Source: Oscillospiraceae bacterium
GTDB lineage: Bacteria; Bacillota; Clostridia; Oscillospirales; Oscillospiraceae
Assembly: GCA_017552325.1 (NCBI GenBank)
Contig: JAFZQE010000002.1
Coordinates: 1-64,000 of the forward strand
Direction: 5' to 3'
Length of the DNA stretch: 64,000 nucleotides
The notes below the pieces were generated by a model. It worked only from the letters and a program-made list of their open reading frames with translations, had not been told where the DNA came from and ran no database searches. This document shows positions 58,319 to 64,000 of this stretch, in pieces (within the stretch, counting starts at the first letter, position 1; every line of letters begins with the position of its first letter). Made by a program: the position numbers and the translations under genes.

Positions 58319-59891
58319 TAAAGTCATTATCGTCGAATACGACAAAAACGGCGAACGCCGGATCAGCACGCTCGAAGTCCCCAACAAGGAAGACGAGGCC
58401 AAGGCATTAGGCAGCCTCCTCTCCTCTGACGAGAAGGGCGGCCTGGGCGACCTTGCGACCCGTATCCCGAACTTTGAGGAATTCATCGCGAACATCGTCG
58501 CCTCCCAGAAGCTCCTGAAGCACAACATGCCCGAGCAGGATCCCGTCGTCCGCGCCACCAACTTCGACGAGGTCGCCCTGGGCTACACGCCGGAGCTCGC
58601 GATCGCCGAGGCGCGCCGCTGCCTCAACTGCAAGAACCCGATGTGCCGCAACGGCTGCCCCGTCAGCGTGCGCATCCCCGAGTTCATCGCCAAGGTCGCC
58701 GAGGGCGACTTCGAGGCCGCCTACGAGATCATCACCTCCACCAACGCCCTGCCCGCCGTCTGCGGCCGCGTCTGCCCGCAGGAGCGGCAGTGCGAGTCCC
58801 GCTGCGTCCGCGGCGTCAAGGGCGAGGCCGTCGGCATCGGCCGTCTGGAGCGCTTCGTGGCCGACTGGCACATGGCGCAGCAGAACAAGCCCCCCATCGT
58901 CCCGCCTCCCAGCAACGGCCACCGCGTCGCGGTCATCGGCTCCGGCCCCGCCGGCCTGACCTGCGCCGGCGACCTGCGCAAGATGGGCTATGACGTGACC
59001 ATCTTCGAGGCCTTCCACAAGCCCGGCGGCGTGCTGGTCTACGGCATCCCGCAGTTCCGTCTGCCCAAGGAGATCGTGGCCGCCGAGATCGAAAACCTCA
59101 AGGCCCTGGGCGTCAAGATCGTGACCAACGCCGTCATCGGCAAGTCCATGACCATCGACGAGCTCTTCGAGGACGGCTTCCAGGCCGTGTTCATCGGCTC
59201 CGGCGCCGGCCTGCCCCAGTTCCTGCACATCCCCGGCGAGAACCTGCTGGGCGTCTACTCCGCCAACGAGCTGCTGACCCGCGTCAACCTGATGAAGGCC
59301 TACCGCGAGGACTACGACACGCCGATCAAGCGTTTCAACAAGGTTGCCGTCGTCGGTGCCGGCAACGTCGCGATGGACGCGGCCCGCGTGGCCAAGCGTC
59401 TGGGCGCGAGCGAGGTGCACATCGTCTACCGCCGCAGCCGCAGCGAGATGCCCGCCCGTCTGGAGGAGGTCGAGCACGCCGAGGCCGAGGGCATCACCTT
59501 CGACATGCTCAACAATCCCACCGCCATCCTCGGCGACGAGACCGGTCATGTCATCGGCCTTGAGTGCGTCCGCCAGGAGCTGGGCGAGCCCGACGAGAGG
59601 GGCCGCCGCTCCCCGAAGGCGATCGAGGGTTCCAAGTGGGTCATGGACGTTGACACCGTCATCATCGCCATCGGCACCAGCCCGAACCCGCTGATCCGCT
59701 CCACGACGCCGGGTCTGACCACCACCCGTAAGGGCGGCATCGACGCCGACGAGCAGGCCCACACCGAAAAGGTCGCCGTCTTCGCCGGCGGTGACGCGGT
59801 CACCGGCTCGGCCACGGTCATCATGGCCATGGGCGCCGGCAAGAACGCCGCCTACTGGGTCGACGAGTATATCCGCCGCACCTATTTCTGA
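58311..59891 (+). CDS. nfnB: NfnB-type subunit (GltD-like), with N-terminal extension
   Basis: A 526-residue protein. The GltD-like part holds the Fe-S cysteines (CLNCKNPMCRNGCPVSVRIP and CGRVCPQERQCESRCVRGVK), FAD site VAVIGSGPAGLTCAGDLRKM, NADP site VAVVGAGNVAMDAARVAKRL, and GGDAVTGSATVIMAMGAGKN. It carries the bifurcating FAD and two [4Fe-4S] clusters in known NfnB (about 465-470 residues). Here about 70 residues precede the usual start (VIIVEYDKNGERRISTLEVP and NFEEFIANIVASQKLLKHN); these look real because the RBS AGGAGG sits just before the ATG at 58311 inside nfnA. Role of the extension unknown. Confidence 0.92.
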   Translation: MPDKVIIVEYDKNGERRISTLEVPNKEDEAKALGSLLSSDEKGGLGDLATRIPNFEEFIANIVASQKLLKHNMPEQDPVVRATNFDEVALGYTPELAIAEARRCLNCKNPMCRNGCPVSVRIPEFIAKVAEGDFEAAYEIITSTNALPAVCGRVCPQERQCESRCVRGVKGEAVGIGRLERFVADWHMAQQNKPPIVPPPSNGHRVAVIGSGPAGLTCAGDLRKMGYDVTIFEAFHKPGGVLVYGIPQFRLPKEIVAAEIENLKALGVKIVTNAVIGKSMTIDELFEDGFQAVFIGSGAGLPQFLHIPGENLLGVYSANELLTRVNLMKAYREDYDTPIKRFNKVAVVGAGNVAMDAARVAKRLGASEVHIVYRRSRSEMPARLEEVEHAEAEGITFDMLNNPTAILGDETGHVIGLECVRQELGEPDERGRRSPKAIEGSKWVMDVDTVIIAIGTSPNPLIRSTTPGLTTTRKGGIDADEQAHTEKVAVFAGGDAVTGSATVIMAMGAGKNAAYWVDEYIRRTYF

Positions 59892-59900
59892 TTTAACCCG

Positions 59901-59927
59901 CCGCCCCCGGCGCTCCGCCGGGGGCGG
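59901..59927 (+). terminator. GC-rich hairpin after nfnB
   Basis: CCGCCCCCGGCG (59901-59912) with CGCCGGGGGCGG (59916-59927), three-base loop, no T-run. It may stabilise the nfnAB mRNA 3' end or reduce read-through into the next gene. Confidence 0.55.
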
Positions 59928-59953
59928 GATTCTCTCCGAAAAGGAACCGAAGC

Positions 59954-60514
59954 ATGAAAAAGAAACTCATCGCGCTCGTCCTGCTGGTCGTGGCGGGGCT
60001 CGTGGTCTGGAAGATCTATATCGCGCCCAAGCGGGAAGGCGTGGCCGCCCGCTACCGGGAACATGAAGTGACCTGGAAGCAGGTGGAGCAGCTGCGCTCC
60101 GTCCTCTCGCTGCTGGGCGAAAAGGGCGAGGCCGACGACAAAACGCTGGTCGACCGCATCCTGCTGGGCTATATCCTCGCCGACGAGGCGAAGGCGCTGG
60201 GCGTCACGGTCAGCGAGAGCGAGGCTGCGCAGAGCCTGTCCCGGATCCCCCTGCCGGACGGCAAGACGACCCTGGAGGACTATCTGCGCACGCTGGGCGG
60301 CAGCCTGCAGGGCTCGATGGACGCGCTCAAACAGCAGGCGCTCAGCACGCTGACGCTCGACCGCCTGCGCGAGGCCCTGGCCCGCGAGTACTGCGAAGAG
60401 CACGACATTCTCTACGACGTCAACCGGCTGCCTGAAGAGGTCAGCCGCGCCGTCGACGAGAAGATCGACAGCCTGATCGAAAGCCATCGGGACGAGATCG
60501 AATATTTCTTCTGA
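59954..60514 (+). CDS. Membrane-anchored SurA-N-like protein without a PPIase domain
   Basis: A 186-residue protein with an N-terminal membrane helix (LIALVLLVVAGLVVWKIYIA) and a helical extracellular domain resembling the SurA/PrsA N-terminal chaperone fold: DDKTLVDRILLGYILADEAK and LGVTVSESEAAQSLSRIPLP. The parvulin domain that normally follows is absent, so it would bind rather than isomerise unfolded exported proteins. AAGGA precedes the ATG. It follows nfnB by 62 bases past a hairpin and ends at its own terminator. No lipobox. Confidence 0.75.
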   Translation: MKKKLIALVLLVVAGLVVWKIYIAPKREGVAARYREHEVTWKQVEQLRSVLSLLGEKGEADDKTLVDRILLGYILADEAKALGVTVSESEAAQSLSRIPLPDGKTTLEDYLRTLGGSLQGSMDALKQQALSTLTLDRLREALAREYCEEHDILYDVNRLPEEVSRAVDEKIDSLIESHRDEIEYFF

Positions 60515-60518
60515 TCCG

Positions 60519-60550
60519 AAAAAAGGAAGCCCTGCGGGGCTTCCTTTTTT
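60519..60550 (+). terminator. Intrinsic terminator before ddl
   Basis: AAGGAAGCCC (60523-60532) with GGGCTTCCTT (60537-60546), A-run and T-run flanks. Confidence 0.9.
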
Positions 60551-60553
60551 CTC

Positions 60554-60582
60554 TTGTGCGGCGGGCGGAATCGTGGTATCTT
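60554..60582 (+). promoter_or_regulatory. ddl promoter
   Basis: TTGTGC (60554-60559), 17-base spacer, extended -10 TGGTATCTT (60574-60582). Confidence 0.65.
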
Positions 60583-60611
60583 ATACGGGAGCGAAAGGAA
60601 GTGTCTCCTCT

Positions 60612-61679
60612 ATGAAAATCGTTGTTCTGGGCGGCGGCCTCAGCACCGAGCGCGCCGTTTCTCTTGTCACGGCCAACTCTGTCTGCCGTGCGCTGCGCGA
60701 GCGCGGGCATCAGGCCGTGTTCGTCGATCTGTATTTCGGTCTGGAAAACTACGCCGGAACGCCGGAGCAGGCCTTTGACGAGCCGGACGGTCTCGTCGTC
60801 GATCTCAGTATCGGCTCCGAAGCCCCGGATCTGGCTGCCGTCCGTGCCTCGAGAAAGTGGAAAAGCCCCAGCCGCATCGGCCCGGGCGTGCTGGAGATCT
60901 GCCAGCTGGCCGACTGCGTCTATCTCGGCCTGCACGGGGTCGATGGGGAGGACGGCAAGATCCAGGCCACGCTGGATCTGCTTGGCGTGCCCTACACCGG
61001 CTCCGACCATCTGTCCAGCGCAATGGCGATGGACAAGGCCGTCACCAAGCGCATCATGGAGGCCAACGGCATCCTGACCCCGCGCTGGCAGGATCTGCAT
61101 TACACCGCGGCGGATATCCCCCGCCTTGCCGAAACGCTCCCGGTGCCCTGCGTGATCAAGGTCGCCGACGGCGGCTCCTCGATCGGCGTGCAGATCGCCG
61201 ACACGCGCGGGGACCTGGCGGCTGCCCTTGCCGACGTGCTGCCCTACGGCGAGCATGTCGTCGTGGAGGAGAAGATCGTCGGCCGCGAGCTGACGATGCC
61301 GGTTCTGGACGGGCGCTGCCTCTGCCCGATCGAGATCGTGCCGCCGGACGAAAAGGGCTTCGACTATATGAGCAAGTACCAGTCCGGCGGAAAGTCCGCC
61401 CGTGAGATCTGCCCCGCGCCGGTCACCGAGGCCGAACGGGATCAGCTCGCCGAGGCTGCGCTGAAGCTGCACAGGGCGCTGGGCCTGTCGGTCTACTCCC
61501 GCTCCGACTTCATGCTCGACCGCGAGGGCCGCGCCTGGTGCTTAGAGGTCAACACCCTCCCCGGCATGACCCCCACCAGTCTGATCCCGCAGGCTGCGGC
61601 CGAGGCCGGCATCGGCTACGGCGAGCTCTGCGAGAAGATCGTGCTGCTGTCGATCGCCGAGCGGACAAAGAAAAACTGA
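60612..61679 (+). CDS. ddl: D-alanine--D-alanine ligase
   Basis: A 355-residue ATP-grasp ligase: MKIVVLGGGLSTERAVSLVT at the start, YLGLHGVDGEDGKIQATLDL, CVIKVADGGSSIGVQIADTR, the omega-loop region FDYMSKYQSGGKSAREICPA, and the metal-binding EVNTLPGMTPTSLIPQAAAE. It makes the D-Ala-D-Ala dipeptide for peptidoglycan. The SKY sequence fits ordinary D-Ala-D-Ala ligases rather than D-Lac types, though this is a pattern judgement. The ATG at 60612 has GGAAG about 11 bases upstream. Monocistronic by its flanking signals. Confidence 0.95.
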   Translation: MKIVVLGGGLSTERAVSLVTANSVCRALRERGHQAVFVDLYFGLENYAGTPEQAFDEPDGLVVDLSIGSEAPDLAAVRASRKWKSPSRIGPGVLEICQLADCVYLGLHGVDGEDGKIQATLDLLGVPYTGSDHLSSAMAMDKAVTKRIMEANGILTPRWQDLHYTAADIPRLAETLPVPCVIKVADGGSSIGVQIADTRGDLAAALADVLPYGEHVVVEEKIVGRELTMPVLDGRCLCPIEIVPPDEKGFDYMSKYQSGGKSAREICPAPVTEAERDQLAEAALKLHRALGLSVYSRSDFMLDREGRAWCLEVNTLPGMTPTSLIPQAAAEAGIGYGELCEKIVLLSIAERTKKN

Positions 61680-61763
61680 AGATTATTTACAATTCATTGA
61701 TGTTTTGCCCGGAGAAACTGCTACAATAAATTTGCATAAGAAGCTTAAGATTCGGGTGAGATT

Positions 61764-62165
61764 ATGAGAGAACGCATTGCACGGTTCATGTACGGGCGCT
61801 ACGGGCAGGATCAGCTGAACATCTTTCTGCTGATCGCCGCGGTGGTGCTGATGGTTTTGGGCGCCTTTACCGGCAAGGTCGGCAGTTTTCTGAACGCCCT
61901 GTCGCTGGCGCTGCTGGTGCTGACCTGGATCCGCATGCTCTCGAAAAACCTGCCGCGCCGCCGCGCGGAGAACGCGCGTTATCTCGACCTGCGCTACCGG
62001 GTGACGGGCTGGTTCCGCCGTCTGAAGACCCGCTGGGATCAGCGCCGGGATTACCGCTTCTTCTCCTGCCCCTCCTGCCATACCACGCTGCGCGTGCCGA
62101 AGGGGCGCGGCAAGATCCGCATCGTCTGCCGCAAGTGCGGCACCTCCTTTACCCGCAAAAGCTGA
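61764..62165 (+). CDS. Membrane protein with C-terminal zinc ribbon
   Basis: A 133-residue protein. Two membrane segments (NIFLLIAAVVLMVLGAFTG and NALSLALLVLTWIRML) are followed by a basic linker (KNLPRRRAENARYLD) and a cytoplasmic zinc ribbon, CPSCHTTLRVPKGRGK with CRKCGTSF. Its stop codon overlaps the next start by one base (TGATG), so translation is coupled to the DUF5685 gene. It heads a three-gene unit with the DnaJ-domain protein. A TACAAT at 61722-61727 may be its -10; the -35 spacing (19) is poor. Function unknown. Confidence 0.87.
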   Translation: MRERIARFMYGRYGQDQLNIFLLIAAVVLMVLGAFTGKVGSFLNALSLALLVLTWIRMLSKNLPRRRAENARYLDLRYRVTGWFRRLKTRWDQRRDYRFFSCPSCHTTLRVPKGRGKIRIVCRKCGTSFTRKS

Positions 62166-63010
62166 TGTTTGGCACCCTGACCGCACAGACCGAGCTGCTC
62201 ACCGAAGAGCAGCTCGCGCGCTACAGGGCCTGTTACTGCGGGCTGTGCCGGAGTCTGAAGGAGCGGCACGGGCAGCTCGGGCGCCTGGCGCTCAACTATG
62301 ACACCTGCTTTCTGGTGCTGCTGCTGGATTCGCTCTACGAGCCGGAGACGCGGCAGGGGGACGAGCCCTGCGCCGTGCATCCGCGCCAGGCGCGGCCCTG
62401 GCAGCGCAGCGAATACAGCGACTACGCCGCCGACATGACCGTGGCCCTGGCCTATTTCAAATGCCGCGACAACTGGCAGGACGAGGGCAATCCCCTCGCG
62501 CTGGCGGAGTCGGCGGCGCTGAAGCGCTCCTATGAGAAGGCGCAGGCGCTCTGGCCGCGGCAGTGCAAGGCCATCGAGCGCTCGCTGAGCAGCCTGAAAG
62601 AGCAGGAAGCCAGGGCGATCCCGGACCCGGACGCCGCGGCCGCCTGCTTTGGCGAGCTGATGGCGGCGCTTTTCGTCCTGCATGACGACCGCTGGGCCCC
62701 GGCGCTGCGGTCGCTGGGCGACGCGCTCGGGCGCTTCATCTATATCGCGGACGCCTGCCTGGACCTGAAAAAGGACGCGCTGCTGGGGCGCTTCAATCCC
62801 CTGCGCGCCCGCTACGGGCGGGACAACGCCGCGGATTTCCGGGATATCCTGAAGATGCTGCTGGCGGACGCGGTGCGCGCTTTCGACGCGCTGCCGCTGG
62901 TGCAGGACGCCGGGCTGATGCAGAACATCCTCTGCGCGGGCGTCTGGACGGACTTTGACAAAAAATTCGGAAGCGAGGAAGGGACCTCAGATGGTTCAGG
63001 ATCCCTATAA
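62165..63010 (+). CDS. DUF5685 family protein
   Basis: A 281-residue soluble helical protein. The start [20 protein letters not shown] leads to [20 protein letters not shown], the CxxC pattern conserved in DUF5685, then [18 protein letters not shown] and later [20 protein letters not shown], with paired Asp residues. The alternating conserved Asp and Cys resemble the all-helical fold of terpenoid-synthase-like or metal-binding proteins, but no activity is known. It has no Shine-Dalgarno of its own and relies on coupling (TGATG). Its end overlaps the DnaJ gene by 20 bases. Confidence 0.85.
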   Translation: MFGTLTAQTELLTEEQLARYRACYCGLCRSLKERHGQLGRLALNYDTCFLVLLLDSLYEPETRQGDEPCAVHPRQARPWQRSEYSDYAADMTVALAYFKCRDNWQDEGNPLALAESAALKRSYEKAQALWPRQCKAIERSLSSLKEQEARAIPDPDAAAACFGELMAALFVLHDDRWAPALRSLGDALGRFIYIADACLDLKKDALLGRFNPLRARYGRDNAADFRDILKMLLADAVRAFDALPLVQDAGLMQNILCAGVWTDFDKKFGSEEGTSDGSGSL

Positions 63011-63677
63011 GGTGCTCGGCGTCTCGCCGGACGCGAGCGACGAGGAGATCAAAAAAGCATATCGGGACCTGGCCAAGAAGTACCACCCGGACCGCAATCC
63101 CGGCAACGAGGCGGCCGCCCGGCGGATGAACGACATCAACGCCGCCTACGACCAGATCAAAAACGGCACGGCACAGGCCGGCTCTTCCGGCTACGGCGGC
63201 GCGCAGAGCGCCTGGCAGCAGCAGTACGGCAGCCAGCAGTACAACTACTGGGATCCCTGGGAGGCCTGGAACGCATACGCCAACCAGGCCCGGCAGCAGC
63301 AGCCGCAGGAGCGCAGCGAATACACCGCCGCGCGCAGCTACATCCGCAACGGCATGTACCGCGAGGCGCTCAACGCCCTCGGGAACGTCGACCCGACGGA
63401 GCGCGACGCACGCTGGTATTACCTCTCCGCCGTGGCGAACATGTACCAGGGCAGCAAGATCGCCGCGATGGAGGATGCCAAAAAGGCCGTGGCGATGGAT
63501 CCGAACAATGCGGAATACCGCCAGCTCCTGCAGCAGCTGCAGGCCGGCGGCGACTTCTACAGCGGCTACAGCACACGCTACCACAGCGGCCTGTCCTTCG
63601 ACCGGCTCTGCACCGGTCTGTGCATCGCCAACCTCTGCCTCGGCCCCCTCTGCGGCACCAGGGTCTGCTGCTGCTGA
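62991..63677 (+). CDS. DnaJ-domain protein with helical repeats and Cys-rich end
   Basis: A 228-residue protein. J-domain at 1-60 with [20 protein letters not shown] and the HPD motif in [13 protein letters not shown], so it can stimulate Hsp70. A Gln/Gly/Tyr-rich linker ([18 protein letters not shown]) leads to TPR-like helices ([20 protein letters not shown] and [19 protein letters not shown]). It ends in a hydrophobic Cys-rich stretch ([18 protein letters not shown]), which could be a metal site or membrane contact. The ATG at 62991 follows GAGGAAGGG. DnaJ and DUF5685 genes are neighbours in other Clostridia as well. Confidence 0.9.
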   Translation: MVQDPYKVLGVSPDASDEEIKKAYRDLAKKYHPDRNPGNEAAARRMNDINAAYDQIKNGTAQAGSSGYGGAQSAWQQQYGSQQYNYWDPWEAWNAYANQARQQQPQERSEYTAARSYIRNGMYREALNALGNVDPTERDARWYYLSAVANMYQGSKIAAMEDAKKAVAMDPNNAEYRQLLQQLQAGGDFYSGYSTRYHSGLSFDRLCTGLCIANLCLGPLCGTRVCCC

Positions 63678-63691
63678 TTATTACGGAATAT

Positions 63692-63725
63692 AAAAAGAGA
63701 CGGTTCGAAAGAACCGTCTCTTTTT
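63692..63725. terminator. Bidirectional terminator at the right end
   Basis: A 15-bp perfect stem AAAAAGAGACGGTTC (63692-63706) with its complement (63711-63725), GAAA tetraloop, ending in five T. The stop codon of the minus-strand gene overlaps the right arm. Confidence 0.93.
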
Positions 63726-64000
63726 ATTTGAATATCTCTTCGATTGTCCGGTCGGTAAAGGCCGTCAGCGCGGCGAAGTCCATATACGGGCGGTAGACCG
63801 CCTCCAGCTCGTCGTGCAGGGCCTTGGCCCGCCGCAGCTCGGCGACGGCGCTCTCCAGCGCCGCGTCCCGCGTCTTCAGCGCCCGTCGGCGCGTCTGCCG
63901 TTCCTCTCCGCTCTCCGGCGGCAGCAGCGCGTCCGGCCGCAGGCTGCGCGTCCCCTCCGCAGATCCGCCGACGAGGGCGAGCCCCGTCCCCGGCAGCAGC
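63724..64000 (-). CDS. Unidentified protein, C-terminal 91 residues (gene runs off the right edge)
   Basis: Only the C-terminus is visible. It contains LLPGTGLALVGGSAEGTRSL, an Arg/Glu-rich helix with RRALKTRDAALESAVAELRR, AKALHDELEAVYRPYMDFAA and a final FTDRTIEEIFK, ending at TAA 63726-63724. The HDELE...MDF pattern recalls the C-terminal end of P-loop ATPases of the PRK06851 type in Clostridia, but this is a weak impression and no catalytic motif is in view. Codon use and the shared terminator support a real gene. Confidence 0.65.
   Translation of the reverse strand, partial: LLPGTGLALVGGSAEGTRSLRPDALLPPESGEERQTRRRALKTRDAALESAVAELRRAKALHDELEAVYRPYMDFAALTAFTDRTIEEIFK

Overview
The window looks like chromosome of a GC-rich, low-redox Firmicute, most likely an uncultured gut Oscillospiraceae/Ruminococcaceae relative. 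I infer this from purine-rich Shine-Dalgarno sites, sigma-A promoters with TTGACA/TATAAT boxes, rubrerythrin, an NfnAB bifurcating pair, a BlaI-type regulator, ECF S-components encoded without their energising module, the SpoVB-like/HU/RqcP neighbourhood, the YfmF/YfmH-Lgt operon and a DUF5685-DnaJ operon. G+C is above 60% by eye, except in a few accessory genes. I see no rRNA, tRNA, CRISPR, integrase or transposase.

1-13.8 kb: a partial rubrerythrin gene; an ECF S-component divergent from a C-terminally short MocR-type regulator, with repeat operators between them; a COG2509-type flavoprotein; a 2283-residue cyclic beta-glucan synthase-like protein; and an 893-residue Fe-S flavoprotein followed 3 bases later by HypA. 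13.8-25 kb: blaI with a downstream membrane gene that resembles BlaR1 without its protease; the two M16 peptidase-like genes with lgt; holB-ricT; and two Ig-domain surface proteins, one carrying BspA-type repeats.

25-45 kb: mainly housekeeping. TSCPD protein, an OhrR-like MarR regulator, htpG, hemW-vanW-metG, a NUDIX hydrolase, a SpoVB-like flippase, HU, RqcP, HPF, TrmN6, a 2x[4Fe-4S] ferredoxin, a ClpC-type ATPase, a phosphodiester glycosidase, psuG and an MscS channel. 45-48 kb holds a three-gene ATP-grasp plus two alpha/beta-hydrolase cassette of unknown function. 48-57.5 kb: cdsA-mutY, thiT under a TPP riboswitch, a large repeat-containing membrane-anchored protein, queH-queT-galU, and a dCMP deaminase gene. 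57.5-64 kb: nfnAB, a SurA-N-like protein, ddl, a zinc-ribbon/DUF5685/DnaJ operon and a partial unidentified gene.

Metabolically the genes fit an anaerobe that balances NADH, NADPH and ferredoxin through NfnAB. It would salvage vitamins and queuosine precursors through ECF S-components and build its envelope with CdsA, Ddl, Lgt, GalU and the beta-glucan synthase. Many transcription units end in clear intrinsic terminators, which makes the operon boundaries readable. No gene-free stretch exceeds 300 bases; the longest are 33853-34105 (two 31-bp direct repeats and a promoter), 38210-38414 (divergent promoters and a leader hairpin) and 15735-15932 (BlaI operators and divergent promoters). The items I rate most worth study are the ATP-grasp/esterase cassette, the protease-less BlaR-like locus, the Fe-S flavoprotein with HypA, the short MocR regulator with its operator array, and the queT leader.
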